Below, piece after piece: positions 48,850 to 59,200 of a DNA stretch of 64,000 nucleotides. The notes beneath the pieces are model-generated. The model had not been told where the DNA came from, did not search any database, and worked only from the letters and a program-made list of their open reading frames with translations. Position numbers and translations under genes: made by a program. Origin of the DNA: Clostridium nigeriense (GTDB lineage: Bacteria > Bacillota > Clostridia > Clostridiales > Clostridiaceae); the NCBI RefSeq assembly GCF_900086595.1, contig NZ_LT575472.1:2998743-3062742 (forward strand), given 5' to 3'. Position 1 is the first letter of the stretch; every line of letters starts with the position of its first letter.

Positions 48850-49206
48850 CTATTTCAAGTTTTTTACATCTCTACAACTTATAACATCAATTCCTGTTCC
48901 TAATATATTAGAAATTACTACATCTCCAATTTTAATAGGGGCTATAAGTTCTATCTTTTTTAATTCTTCCATGCACTTAAACAATAAATCTTTAGGTATT
49001 TCTCCCTTAGTCTTAACAGGTATTAAAGGAAGTTCACCATTTTTCACTTTAACTGTAGTAGTTAATATTCTAACTGGATTTTTCACTTCCTTAATGCCGT
49101 AATCCAAGCCTCTTTTACATCCATTACCTGCTACTTTATTTTCTTCTATATTAACTTTTAAATGACATCCTATCGGGCAACATATACAAATCAATTCTCT
49201 TTCCAT
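48850..49206 (-). CDS. DUF1667 iron-sulfur-type protein
   Basis: A 118-residue DUF1667 protein. Its N-terminus ICCCPIGCHLKVN and a further GNGCKRG give a cluster of cysteines that could bind an iron-sulfur centre. This family is the third member of a three-gene operon with a GlpA-like dehydrogenase and an NAD(FAD)-dependent oxidoreductase, where it probably assists electron transfer. ATG at 49206 follows GGTGGAG and lies 10 nt after the oxidoreductase gene. Confidence 0.9.
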   Translation of the reverse strand: MERELICICCPIGCHLKVNIEENKVAGNGCKRGLDYGIKEVKNPVRILTTTVKVKNGELPLIPVKTKGEIPKDLLFKCMEELKKIELIAPIKIGDVVISNILGTGIDVISCRDVKNLK

Positions 49207-49216
49207 TTTACTCCAC

Positions 49217-50467
49217 CTACCTATCTTCTATAGATATTGTAATATCATCATTTAAGTCCTTTAATATCTCTTTCTTTATTATTACTCTTTCCATCTCTGC
49301 TGGCGCTAAATGTTTTTTATTTAGGCTTTGAATTACATTATCTAAAGATTTAACTTTTATACACCTATTTTTATAAACATTATCAACTCTCATAAAAATA
49401 GTTAAATTATCTTCTATATCATTAATAGATATTCTTTGTGGAACTGTATAAGTTATTCCCTTACCATTTTTTATTTCTATATATTTACTTTTTTCTAATT
49501 TATTATTTAAATATCTTGCTACTGACCTTCCTGTATGTTTAGCTTCTTCTGTTACAAAATCCACTAAATCATGAACATGAACTACATTTCCACACGCAAA
49601 TATTCCATCAATATTAGTTTCCATGCTTTCAGTAACAACCAACCCGTTATTTCTATTATCTAAAGTAATACCTACCCTTTTAGATAATTCATTTTCCGGA
49701 ATTAAACCTACTGATAATAATAAAGTGTCGCAGGTTAGTTCTCTTTCTGTTCCTTTAATTGGCTTTCTATTTTCATCAACCTTATTTATAATTACTTTTT
49801 CTAATCTTTTATTTCCAACTACATCAGTTATAGTATGTGATAAGTAAAGGGGTATATTATAATCATTCAGGCATTGTACAATATTTCTATTTAAACCATT
49901 TGAATATGGCATAAGTTCTACTACTGCTTTAACTTTAGCCCCTTCTAAGGTCATTCTTCTTGCCATAATTAGTCCAATATCACCAGATCCTAAAATAACA
50001 ATTTCTTTTCCTGGCATATATCCCTCTATATTTACATATCTTTGAGCAGCACCTGCTGTAAAAACACCAGATGGTCTATCTCCTACTATACCTATTGCTC
50101 CTCTAGTTCTTTCCCTACATCCCATTGCAAGTATAATAGACTTAGTTTCAAGTATCATATATCCATCATATTCATTAATAACATGAACTTTTTTATCCTT
50201 TTCAATTTCTAAAACCATAGTATCTAATTTTACCTCTATACCAGTAGTTTTAATAAATTTTATAAATCTATCAGCATATTCTGGTCCTGTAAGCTCCTCT
50301 TTAAATGTATGGAGACCGAACCCATTATGAATACATTGATTTAATATTCCTCCAAGTTCCTTATCTCTCTCAATAATTAAAATATTTTTTACACCATTAT
50401 TATAAGCTTCGTAAGCAGCTCCAAGTCCAGCCGGTCCTCCCCCAATAACAATTAAATCATATATCAT
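49217..50467 (-). CDS. FAD/NAD-dependent oxidoreductase of the glycerol-3-phosphate operon
   Basis: A 416-residue pyridine-nucleotide-disulfide-type oxidoreductase. It has the N-terminal FAD motif VIGGGPAGLGAAYEA, a second nucleotide motif VILGSGDIGLIMARRM and a C-terminal FAD contact IFACGNVVHVHDLVD. No redox-active CxxC is visible at the usual disulfide position. It probably passes electrons between the GlpA-like flavoprotein and NAD. ATG at 50467 follows GGAGGGG. It lies 10 nt after the GlpA-like gene. Confidence 0.88.
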   Translation of the reverse strand: MIYDLIVIGGGPAGLGAAYEAYNNGVKNILIIERDKELGGILNQCIHNGFGLHTFKEELTGPEYADRFIKFIKTTGIEVKLDTMVLEIEKDKKVHVINEYDGYMILETKSIILAMGCRERTRGAIGIVGDRPSGVFTAGAAQRYVNIEGYMPGKEIVILGSGDIGLIMARRMTLEGAKVKAVVELMPYSNGLNRNIVQCLNDYNIPLYLSHTITDVVGNKRLEKVIINKVDENRKPIKGTERELTCDTLLLSVGLIPENELSKRVGITLDNRNNGLVVTESMETNIDGIFACGNVVHVHDLVDFVTEEAKHTGRSVARYLNNKLEKSKYIEIKNGKGITYTVPQRISINDIEDNLTIFMRVDNVYKNRCIKVKSLDNVIQSLNKKHLAPAEMERVIIKKEILKDLNDDITISIEDR

Positions 50468-50477
50468 AATACCCCTC

Positions 50478-51905
50478 CTATCTTGACCTTCCAGTTAGAA
50501 TATAAGATCCCTCTTTTTCTAAAACAACACTTTCAAGAGGAATATTTAATTCCCTAGCAATTATTTCTTGAACTCTAGGTCCACAAAAACCCCCTTGACA
50601 TCTTCCCATTCCTGGCCTACATCTTCTTTTGATTCCATCTAAAGAAACACTTCCAAAAGATCTTTTAATAGCATCTACAATCTCACCTTCTGTTATTTCT
50701 TCACATCTGCATATAATCTTCCCATAACTTTTATCTTTACTAATAATTTCTTTCTTTTCTTCTATAGATAACTCCATAAATCTTATTTGTTTTCTATAAG
50801 GATTAAAATTCATATTTTTTATTAAACTAAGTCCAGATTCCTCTAATAATTTAACTACTTCTAAAGCTATGGCAGGTGCTGCTGTAAGTCCTGGTGATTT
50901 TATTCCTGAAACATCTATAAATCCTTTAACTTTATTATTTTCCTCAATTATAAAATCTCCCTTATCAGCATGTGCTCTTAATCCTGCAAAATTTCTAATA
51001 GAATTTCTAAAATTAACCTTATCTGTTGTCCTTTTAGCAGTCTCTTTTATATATTCTAAAGCCTCTGTGGTATTTCTTACAGAATCCCTATCTTCTATGG
51101 ATTCCGCATTAGGCCCAACAATTAAGTTTCCATGAACAGTTGGAGTTACAACAACTCCTTTTCCAAGCTTTGATGGACATTGAAATATTGTATGCTTAAA
51201 ATTACTTCCCTGATCCTTATCTAAAACGTAATATTCACCTCTAATTGGATATATTTCAAAGCTTTCTTCACAAATCATATTATGAATTTTATCTGAATAT
51301 ATCCCTGTAGCATTTATTAAATATCTAGATTTAATATCTCTATTATTTTTTAATTTAATGTTAAAAAAAGTATCTTTATTTATTGAAACAACTTCTGAAT
51401 TCAACATAACTTCTCCACCATTTTTTATAGCATTCTCAACTAAAGCAATGGTATATTCAAAAGGTCCTACTGTTCCTCCCGTTGGTGCATATAAAGCCCC
51501 AACAACGTTACCTGTTATATTAGGCTCAAGCTTTATAACTTCTTCTTTATTTATTAATTTTAAATCTTTCACATTATTTTTTACTCCATTTTCATATAAC
51601 CTTTTAATTGTTTTCATATCTTCATCATCAAAAGCAATTACTAAGGATCCATTTCTCTTAAAAGGTACTGAAAGCTCCTTGCATAATCCTTCAAACATTT
51701 CATTGCCTAAAACATTAAGTCTCGCCATTAATGTTCCATTTTCAGGATCATATCCAGCATGAACTATTGCTGAGTTTGCTTTTGTTGTTCCCATTGCTAC
51801 ATCATTTTCTTTTTCTAATATAACAACCTTTAAATTAAATTTAGTGAGCTCTCTAAATATAGAAGCACCTATAACCCCTGCTCCTATTATTGCTACATCA
51901 TACAT
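50478..51905 (-). CDS. GlpA-like FAD-dependent dehydrogenase with BFD-type 2Fe-2S domain
   Basis: A 475-residue DAO-fold flavoprotein (N-terminal AIIGAGVIGASIFREL) with a C-terminal BFD-like 2Fe-2S domain (CRCEEITEGEIVDAI and CRPGMGRCQGGFCGP). This plan matches clostridial glycerol-3-phosphate dehydrogenases and anaerobic GlpA; other 2-hydroxyacid substrates remain possible. ATG at 51905 follows TTAGGAGG. It is first in the three-gene operon and is preceded by a leader hairpin with a T-run. Confidence 0.85.
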   Translation of the reverse strand: MYDVAIIGAGVIGASIFRELTKFNLKVVILEKENDVAMGTTKANSAIVHAGYDPENGTLMARLNVLGNEMFEGLCKELSVPFKRNGSLVIAFDDEDMKTIKRLYENGVKNNVKDLKLINKEEVIKLEPNITGNVVGALYAPTGGTVGPFEYTIALVENAIKNGGEVMLNSEVVSINKDTFFNIKLKNNRDIKSRYLINATGIYSDKIHNMICEESFEIYPIRGEYYVLDKDQGSNFKHTIFQCPSKLGKGVVVTPTVHGNLIVGPNAESIEDRDSVRNTTEALEYIKETAKRTTDKVNFRNSIRNFAGLRAHADKGDFIIEENNKVKGFIDVSGIKSPGLTAAPAIALEVVKLLEESGLSLIKNMNFNPYRKQIRFMELSIEEKKEIISKDKSYGKIICRCEEITEGEIVDAIKRSFGSVSLDGIKRRCRPGMGRCQGGFCGPRVQEIIARELNIPLESVVLEKEGSYILTGRSR

Positions 51906-51975
51906 ATAATTACCTCCTAAATTATATTTATATTACCCTTATTCCCTGCTTTTAACACAACAAAAAAAGCACAAA

Positions 51976-51994
51976 AATAAGAGCAACTCTTATT
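51976..51994 (-). promoter_or_regulatory. Leader hairpin with T-run upstream of the GlpA-like operon
   Basis: On the minus strand AATAAGAG-TTG-CTCTTATT is followed by TTTGTGCTTTTTTTG, about 70 nt before the first start codon. It looks like an intrinsic terminator in the 5' leader, which would fit antitermination control such as that by GlpP in Bacillus. No glpP is in the window. Confidence 0.5.
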
Positions 51995-52251
51995 CTTATG
52001 CTTATCTCTAAATCTCTTAGCACATTAAATAAATTATAGTATAATTCTACCATAAATTTAATAATAAGTATATAGCTTTTATCTTCATACCTATAAATTA
52101 TTGCTTATTTACCTATTCTACAAATTTTATTAATTATTTTTGGTAAATATTCTAAATTTAAAAAATTCTATTTATTTTATTAACTTTCTATATTATAATT
52201 AAAATATAGAAATATAGTTATCCCTTTACAATTTATATATACCAAAAAATG

Positions 52252-52286
52252 ATTAGGCAGACTTCTAATTTTAGAGTCTGCCTAAT
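52252..52286. terminator. Terminator of the Crp/Fnr gene
   Basis: Perfect 12-bp arms ATTAGGCAGACT/AGTCTGCCTAAT with an 11-nt loop, about 95 nt past the regulator stop. Confidence 0.85.
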
Positions 52287-52380
52287 TTATTAAATTAATA
52301 ATGAAGATTTAAAAATAAAAATTAATTATGTTTTCACAACAAAACTTAATTCCACTTGTTGCTAAGTACTTTAATTCTTT

Positions 52381-53049
52381 TTACATAAAAAATTCGTCTT
52401 CTAACCCTTCTAAATCCGTAATCTTTATTTCTTTTAAGTTAAAGTCAATAATCCCCATATCTCTCATATTAATAAGTTCCCTAGAAAGTGATGGTCTAGG
52501 TATCCCTAGTTCCTCTGCAAGTTCTTTTTTAGACTTTATTTTATAAACATAACTGTCATTTCTTTTATAATTATCTAGTAATATCTTACATATTTTTCTT
52601 CTTATAGAATCTAACTCTATTAAGTTTATTTTTCTATTTAATATTACTATCTTTTGAGAAAGTAATTCTAAAAGATTCTCTGCAAATTTAGTATTTTTTT
52701 GCATTATTCCTAAAACGCTATTTTTAGGAAAAGACAGTACTTTACAATCTTCTACTGCCATAACTGTAGCAGGATATTCCCTATCTTTCGAAAATAATAG
52801 AGCTTCTGCAAATACATCACTAACATTAAAATTAGATAATGTTAGAACCTTTCCATTTTCATATATTGTTTGTATAACAGCTTTTCCTTGAAGAATTACT
52901 GATAAACTATTGCATTTCTCTCCCTGATTGGCTATTACTTCATTCTTCTTATAATCCCTTACTAAGTAAAGCTCACTTTTTAAAATATTATCTATTTCTC
53001 TTTCTGGAATTCCTTTAAAAAAGCAAGTATTCTTTAATACCTCTATCAT
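52381..53049 (-). CDS. Crp/Fnr-family regulator (HcpR-like)
   Basis: A 222-residue regulator with an N-terminal cyclic-nucleotide-binding fold (about 10-130; GEKCNSLSVILQGKAVIQTIYENG), a dimerisation helix and a C-terminal winged helix (KSKKELAEELGIPRPSLSRELINM). No Fnr-type cysteine cluster is present. It lies directly downstream of hcp, and in clostridia such regulators often control hcp in response to nitrosative stress. A matching palindrome sits upstream of hcp at 55034-55047. ATG at 53049 follows AAGAGAGG. Confidence 0.88.
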   Translation of the reverse strand: MIEVLKNTCFFKGIPEREIDNILKSELYLVRDYKKNEVIANQGEKCNSLSVILQGKAVIQTIYENGKVLTLSNFNVSDVFAEALLFSKDREYPATVMAVEDCKVLSFPKNSVLGIMQKNTKFAENLLELLSQKIVILNRKINLIELDSIRRKICKILLDNYKRNDSYVYKIKSKKELAEELGIPRPSLSRELINMRDMGIIDFNLKEIKITDLEGLEDEFFM

Positions 53050-53146
53050 CTCTATACCTCTCTTAGTTTAATGAATTTTCTATTTCTATATTAAATATTC
53101 ATACTTTTAACTTTAACAAATCATAGAAAAAAAATCTATTGTAAAA

Positions 53147-53217
53147 AAGAGATAAACATTATATTCCTTGCTCCGTCGCATGCGCTCCAAGTCAACCTCA
53201 TACAATGTTTATCTCTT
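53147..53217 (-). ncRNA. Hairpin element B with conserved loop
   Basis: Perfect arms AAGAGATAAACATT (53147-53160) and AATGTTTATCTCTT (53204-53217), extended by one further A-T pair. On the minus strand the stem runs into TTTTTT. The loop carries CCTTGC, CGC and CTCCAAGTCAACCTCA on the plus strand, matching element A. Like element A it lies just after an upstream gene's terminator (hcp) and before the next gene (Crp/Fnr). Confidence 0.5.
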
Positions 53218-53234
53218 TACAAACTAAAGGAAGG

Positions 53235-53258
53235 AAAAAACTCCCGCAGGAGTTTTTT
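53235..53258. terminator. Terminator of hcp
   Basis: 10-bp arms AAAAAACTCC/GGAGTTTTTT with a 4-nt loop, about 60 nt past the hcp stop. Confidence 0.88.
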
Positions 53259-53265
53259 CATTAAT

Positions 53266-53296
53266 TTTAAATTTTACATTCTTAATTTTTCATTGG
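53266..53296. repeat. Fragment of the inverted-repeat element seen at 11219
   Basis: ATTTTACATTCTTAATTTTT and a following TTCATT resemble the right end of the 11219-11356 element. Only a short piece is present, so the relation is tentative. Confidence 0.35.
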
Positions 53297-53319
53297 ATGA
53301 CAGTCCCTTTAAGTTTATA

Positions 53320-54957
53320 TTAAGCTAAAAACATTTTTAAATCATCTTCTACATTAGTTATTCCACCAATTCCAAAGTTTTCAACTAATACTTTTGCAAC
53401 ATTTGGTGAAAGGAATGCAGGTAATGTTGGTCCTAAATGAATATTTTTAACTCCTAAATATAGTAATGATAATAATACTATAACAGCTTTTTGTTCATAC
53501 CAAGCTATATTAAATGCTATTGGTAATTCATTTATATCTTGTAATTCAAATACTTCTTTAAGCTTTAAAGCAATTAATGCTAATGAATATGAGTCATTAC
53601 ATTGACCAGCATCTAAGACTCTTGGAATTCCACCAATATCGCCTAAATCTAATTTATTATATTTATATTTTGCACAACCTGCTGTTAATATTACAGTATC
53701 CTTAGGTAAAGCCTTTGCAAAATCAGTATAATAATTTCTTGATTTAGCTCTTCCATCACATCCTGCCATTACAAAGAATTTCTTAATAGCTCCTGATTTT
53801 ACTGCATCTACAACCTTATCTGCAAGCTGCATTACTTGATTATGTGCAAATCCTCCAATGATTTCTCCATTTTCTATTTCTGTTGGAGCTTTGCAAGTTT
53901 TTGCAAGTTCAATTATTTCTGAGAAATCTTTAGCTTGTCCATCTACACCATCTATATGCTTACATCCTGGGAATCCAGCTGCTCCAGTTGTAAATACTCT
54001 TTCCTTATAGCTATCCTTTGGTGGTACTATACAATTTGTAGTCATTAAAATCGGTCCATTAAAGCTTTCAAATTCTTCTTTTTGTTTCCACCAAGCATTT
54101 CCATAGTTTCCTACAAAGTGATCATACTTCTTAAATGCAGGATAATAATGAGCTGGTAACATTTCTGAGTGAGTATAAACATCTACTCCTGTACCCTTTG
54201 TTTGTTCTAATAACTGCTCTAAATCCTTTAAGTCATGTCCTGAAACTAATATTCCTGGATTATTTCTAACACCTATATTAACTTTAGTCATTTCTGGATG
54301 TCCATAAGTTCCAGTATTAGCACTATCAAGTAGAGCCATACCATCTACCCCAACTTTACCTGTTTCTAAAGTTAATGCAACTAATTCATCAACAGTTAAA
54401 TTATCATTTAATAATTTAGCTAAAGTTTCTTGCATAAATGCACTTACTTCTTCATTATCGTAGCTTAATTCATTGGCATGCTTCATATATGCTGATAATC
54501 CTTTTAATCCGTAAGTTATAAGCTCTCTTAAACTTCTTATATCTTCATCCTTAGTAGCTAATACACCAACTTCTTTTGACTTCGCATCGTATTCTTCTCT
54601 TGTGACAGCTGTCCATAATGCTGCTTCTGATAAACCATCTTTATTTGTTAATTTATTTAATAATTCTTTCTTTATTTCTAAAACTCTTTGAACTCTTTCG
54701 TAGAATATTTCATCATCAAAGTTAGCATTAGTTATTGTTGTAAATAGGTTTAATGTGATAAAGTGATTAATTTCAGTTGATATTTCTTTTCCTTCTTTTC
54801 TAAGTCTAGTTGTAACCTCTGATAATCCTTTTGTTGTATATACTAATAGATCTTGCATTCTTGCTAAATCTGGTGACTTACCACAAACTCCAAATTGAGT
54901 ACATCCAGTACATCCTGCTGTTTCTTGACATTGGAAACAAAACATTTTATTTTCCAT
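53320..54957 (-). CDS. hcp: Hybrid cluster protein (hydroxylamine / NO reductase)
   Basis: Hcp reduces hydroxylamine and is implicated in NO detoxification. The 545 residues match the class found in strict anaerobes. The N-terminal 4Fe-4S cysteines (7, 10, 19 and 25, CX2CX8CX5C in [20 protein letters not shown]) are present, as are the hybrid-cluster ligands in [43 protein letters not shown] and [13 protein letters not shown] at 54957 follows AAGGAGGA. Downstream lies a Crp/Fnr gene, and a Crp-type palindrome precedes its -10. Confidence 0.97.
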   Translation of the reverse strand: MENKMFCFQCQETAGCTGCTQFGVCGKSPDLARMQDLLVYTTKGLSEVTTRLRKEGKEISTEINHFITLNLFTTITNANFDDEIFYERVQRVLEIKKELLNKLTNKDGLSEAALWTAVTREEYDAKSKEVGVLATKDEDIRSLRELITYGLKGLSAYMKHANELSYDNEEVSAFMQETLAKLLNDNLTVDELVALTLETGKVGVDGMALLDSANTGTYGHPEMTKVNIGVRNNPGILVSGHDLKDLEQLLEQTKGTGVDVYTHSEMLPAHYYPAFKKYDHFVGNYGNAWWKQKEEFESFNGPILMTTNCIVPPKDSYKERVFTTGAAGFPGCKHIDGVDGQAKDFSEIIELAKTCKAPTEIENGEIIGGFAHNQVMQLADKVVDAVKSGAIKKFFVMAGCDGRAKSRNYYTDFAKALPKDTVILTAGCAKYKYNKLDLGDIGGIPRVLDAGQCNDSYSLALIALKLKEVFELQDINELPIAFNIAWYEQKAVIVLLSLLYLGVKNIHLGPTLPAFLSPNVAKVLVENFGIGGITNVEDDLKMFLA

Positions 54958-55005
54958 TGAAAAATCCTCCTTGATAATTTAATTCATTAATTTCTTTCTG
55001 ATTTC

Positions 55006-55047
55006 ATTATATGAGGATTTTAGATTCACTTCGGTAACATCAGTTAC
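55006..55047 (-). promoter_or_regulatory. hcp promoter with Crp/Fnr-type palindrome
   Basis: Minus-strand -10 TATAAT (55006-55011) with palindrome GTAAC-ATCA-GTTAC at 55034-55047. Assuming a start 7 nt after the -10 (54999), the palindrome centre is at -41.5, the class II activator position for Crp/Fnr proteins. No good -35 is present, as expected for an activated promoter. Confidence 0.7.
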
Positions 55048-55247
55048 ATTTGAATAAAAATTTTAAATTTTATTTATCTATAGTAAAAGCACTGCCTCTT
55101 GAAAAAAAGTAAGCTAAACTAATATCAATATAATGAAATCTTTTTATTTTTGTATTATACTGTTATTAAAATTAAATTACTCATTAAAAATTGATTATAT
55201 ATATAACTATTTTGCTATTTAAATATATGAAGGAGTATTAATTTAGT

Positions 55248-56159
55248 ATGGATAATTTAAGTTATTTAAATCTTAAAGAACAAGTTAATCATGGAAATAT
55301 TCAATTACCTATGGAAATTTATCCAGTAGAGTATAGAAGTTCTTCCGATTTCTACTCTCATTGGCATGATGAAATGGAATTTATATATGTTCTTAATGGC
55401 TCTTCAGAAATTTGTATTGATTTTAAGATTTTTAAAATATCTACTGGAGACTTTATAATTATACCTAAGGGAGCAATTCATTATATGGTGGATAATACTA
55501 ACATTAGAATATCTTATATTGCCTTAGTTTTTAATTTATCTCTTATTGAAGGTAATTCATTGGATTTCTCCCAAATTAATTTTATAAATCCAATTTTACA
55601 AAATAAATTATTTTTTAATAATATAATTACATGTAAGGATTCTAGTTATGACAATATTGTAAATGCATTTAAATCATTGGTTGATTGCTATAAATATAAG
55701 GGCTATGGATATCAATTAGCAATTAAATCTTATCTTTTTACTATATTTCACTTGTTTTTTAAAGAAGGCTATATTGATGCAAATATAGAAAAAGAAAATT
55801 ATAATAATTTAATTAAGATTGAAAAACTAAAGGAAGTTATAAAATATATTCAAACTAACTATAAATCTCATATATCTATTAAAGACTTGTCAAATATAGC
55901 TAAATATAGTGAATATCATTTTTTAAGATTTTTTAAAAATGAAACTGGTAAAACTTGTACTCAGTATATTAATAATTTTAGAATTGAAAAAGCAAGTCTA
56001 TTACTTGCTAATACAGATTTATCAATTACAGATATAGCCTATGAAGTAGGATTTGGTGATGTTTCTTACTTTATAAAAACCTTTAAAAAACAGATGTCTA
56101 TTTCACCAACTAAATATAGGAAAGAACTGTTTAAAAATGAAGAATGTATAATTAAGTAA
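55248..56159 (+). CDS. AraC-family transcriptional regulator with cupin sensor
   Basis: A 303-residue regulator. The N-terminal cupin (about 20-110; HWHDEMEFIYVLNGSSEICID and GDFIIIPKGAIHYM) probably binds a sugar or similar ligand. The C-terminal region has two AraC helix-turn-helix motifs (about 200-298; ISIKDLSNIAKYSEYHFLRFF and ITDIAYEVGFGDVSYFIKTFKK). ATG at 55248 has AAGGAG at a rather long 12-nt spacing. It is divergent from hcp and convergent with sbcC; no metabolic operon adjoins it, so its ligand is unknown. Confidence 0.92.
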   Translation: MDNLSYLNLKEQVNHGNIQLPMEIYPVEYRSSSDFYSHWHDEMEFIYVLNGSSEICIDFKIFKISTGDFIIIPKGAIHYMVDNTNIRISYIALVFNLSLIEGNSLDFSQINFINPILQNKLFFNNIITCKDSSYDNIVNAFKSLVDCYKYKGYGYQLAIKSYLFTIFHLFFKEGYIDANIEKENYNNLIKIEKLKEVIKYIQTNYKSHISIKDLSNIAKYSEYHFLRFFKNETGKTCTQYINNFRIEKASLLLANTDLSITDIAYEVGFGDVSYFIKTFKKQMSISPTKYRKELFKNEECIIK

Positions 56160-56163
56160 AAAA

Positions 56164-56186
56164 TAGGCTCTGTTTAACAGAGCCTA
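56164..56186. terminator. Bidirectional terminator between the AraC gene and sbcC
   Basis: Perfect 9-bp arms TAGGCTCTG/CAGAGCCTA with a 5-nt loop between the convergent genes. Confidence 0.85.
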
Positions 56187-56220
56187 AGTTTAAAATCAAT
56201 AATATATAATTATTAAATAT

Positions 56221-59200
56221 CTAAGATTTAAATTCAGCCTTACTACCTTTATTAGTAGATTTAACTTCTAGTTTTACATCTATTCTATCTTTTAATTCTT
56301 GAACGTGAGAGATTACCCCTACTATCCTTCCATTATCCTGAAGGTCAATTAGACAATCTATAGCTATATCTAAAGATTCAGGGTCTAACGTTCCAAAGCC
56401 TTCATCTATAAATATTGTATCTAACTGAATTCCACCTGAATATCTTTGCACTACATCTGCAAGTCCTAGAGCCATTGCTAAAGAAGCTTTAAAGGATTCT
56501 CCACCAGATAAAGTTTTAACGTCCCTAGATTTTCCTGTATAATTATCAAAAACTTCTAAATCTAATCCTTGACCTTTTCTCTTATCTCCAAGCTCTTCTT
56601 TTCTTAAAAGCTCAAATCTACTATTTGTCATTTTAGAGAATCTTATGTTAGCTGCACTTATAATATCTTCAAAATAAGCTGCTAAAACATATCTTTCAAA
56701 ACTTATTTTTCTTGGATTGTCCCCATTTATAATTTTAGATAATCTACCTATAGTTTTATATTTTTCTTCCTCTTGTACTATCTTTTTATTAAATTCTAAG
56801 CAAGTTTCTAAAGTTTTGCTATTTTGATCTATTCTAGAGTAAACTTCCTTAATAAGATTATTTATATCTTCACTTTCTTTATTAACTTCCTTAATTGAAG
56901 ATTCTATTAAACTTATATCTATAATCTTTAAATCTTTGCATTCCCCTAATGATAAACTATATAATTTATTGGCATTAGATAAATTTAGGTTATATTTTTT
57001 AATTTCTTCTTCTATTAATTCAATTTCATTTTCTTTTTTTCTTTTGCTCACATAATCTTTATAATCTTTAAAGCCTAAAGATAAAACTTTTTCCTTAAAT
57101 TCTTCTAAAGCAACCTTTAATTCTATATCCGCTTCTTTTTCCATATTTTCTAAGGTTTCTTTGTTTCCATTTTCCTTATCAAAAATACTTTGTACATTTT
57201 TAAAATATACTTCTGCTTTCTCATAAGCTTCCTTTAAAATTATAAGATTATTATTAATATCCTTTTCTTCTAAGTTTAATGCTTCAATAGTTTTTATATT
57301 ACCCTTAAAGTCATTTACTATATTATTTAAATTAGCTTCTTGAGTTTTAACTTCCCCTTCTCTAAGTAAAAGTTCTTCACTCTTATTATCTAATTCTTTT
57401 CTTAAGGCATCATTTAAATTCTCTAAATTAAGCTTTTTATTTTTTAATTCCTCTTCCTTTAATATTCTGCTTTCTATTTCTTTTTTCTTTAAAGTAATAC
57501 TATTTAAAGTTTTAACTGTGGAATTTAAAGTTTCACATACTTTTTCTAAACTTAATGATATATCTCCTAATTTCTCATTAAATATTTCCTTAAACAACTT
57601 ATTAATATTATCATTTTTCAAGGAATCTATTTCAGCTTTAATTTTAGTAAGGCTTGTTAATGAAGCTTCCATATTTACTCTTGATTTTTCTTCTTCTAAT
57701 TTAGCTTTTTTAACTTCCTCTTCGCTTATATCCTTATTTTCTAGCATTGCAACCTTAGGGTGACTTGTCGATCCACAAACAGGACATTCTTTTCCCTCTT
57801 CTAAATCCTTAGCTAAAATCCCTGCTAGGTTTCTTCTAAAACTTTCATCTAAAGCTTCATAAAGACTTCTTTTATCTTTATAAATATTATTTAATACTTC
57901 GTAATCATTTTTTAATTTTTCTTCTTTTATTAATTCATTTGTTAATTTATTTAAACTAATCTTTAGGGAATTTAACTTTTCTTCTTTATTTTTATAATTT
58001 AATTCTTCTATATTTAATTTTGAAGCTTCTTCTTTTAAATTTTGTATTATAGCAATTTCATCATTTATTTTTACTACTAATTTAGAATTTTCTTCTATAT
58101 CTTTTTTAATCTTTTCTATTCTTTCTTTAATTTTTCCATAAGCTACTTTTAATAAACTTAATTTTTCATTATTTTCTTTATAAATTAAAGTTTTTTCTTT
58201 TAAAATCTTTATTTCATCTAGTTTTTTTGTTAATTCATTTTTTAAAGGCTCTTTTTCTACTTCTTTTTTAAAGTTTTCTTCAGCCTTTTCTAAATCAATT
58301 TTAAGTTTATTTATTTTTTCTATGCTTGAAGTCAAATTGTTTTTTATTCTAGCTAAAGCTTTTCTTTTCTCTTCGTACTTTTCTTCATAATTTAATGCTG
58401 TAACAGCTTTCTTAGCATATTTTAATTCATCTTCCTTAAGCTTAAATTCTTCCTTTAAAGCATTTAATTCTTCAAATTCTTTTTTATACTTTTCTAAGGT
58501 TTCTAACTTTTTATTAACTTCTTTACCTAATACTAATTCTTTAGATAAAGTCTCAAGCTTAAGCTTTATATTATCATGCTTTTCTTTTAAAGCTTTTTCT
58601 TCTTCCTTATCAAGATCTATAGATTTATTAAATTCTTCTAATATTAATTCAACATTTAAATCCTTATTTAAAATAAGACTACCTAGCAAATCATCATCTT
58701 TTCTTAATTTAAAAGATCTTATTCTATTTTCTCTATCTCTTAAAACTTCCTCTATAGATTTCTTTAAATTATTAGCTTCATTTTTTATATTTTGCTGAAT
58801 ATCTGAAAAAATCTTAGTTCCAAATATTTTTCTAAATATTTCTTCTTTCTTATCACTATCAGAATTAAGAAGTTTTTTAAACTCTCCTTGTGGAATCATA
58901 ACAAGCTGTTTAAATTGATCTGATGTTATTCCTAGAATCTCCTCTACTTGTCTTGTAACTTCCTTTGATCCAGTAATAGTTTTATCATCATATATAAGTT
59001 CTGCTTCTGCTTTACTTTCAGTATAGCCTTCACCTTTTTGCTTAGGTCTAAAATACTGTGGAGATCTCTTTATATAGTATTCCTTTCCCTTTAAAGAAAA
59101 CCAAAGCTTAACTTCAGTCTTAGTTGAAGGCTCTGCAAAATCACTTCTTAATGATTTTCCATCTCTTTCACTACCACTTGCTTCACCATATAAAACAAAA

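Larger units (their letters stand above)
51906..52380. other. 475-nt gap between the GlpA-like gene and the Crp/Fnr gene
   Basis: AT-rich and non-coding. It holds a leader hairpin (51976-51994), a possible -10 for the operon (TATAAT near 52032-52040 on the minus strand) and the Crp/Fnr terminator (52252-52286). I see nothing else convincing between 52060 and 52250. Confidence 0.6.

Noticed and set aside
51358..51762. 134-residue plus-strand frame
   Set aside because: Antisense to the GlpA-like gene; no ribosome binding site or motif.
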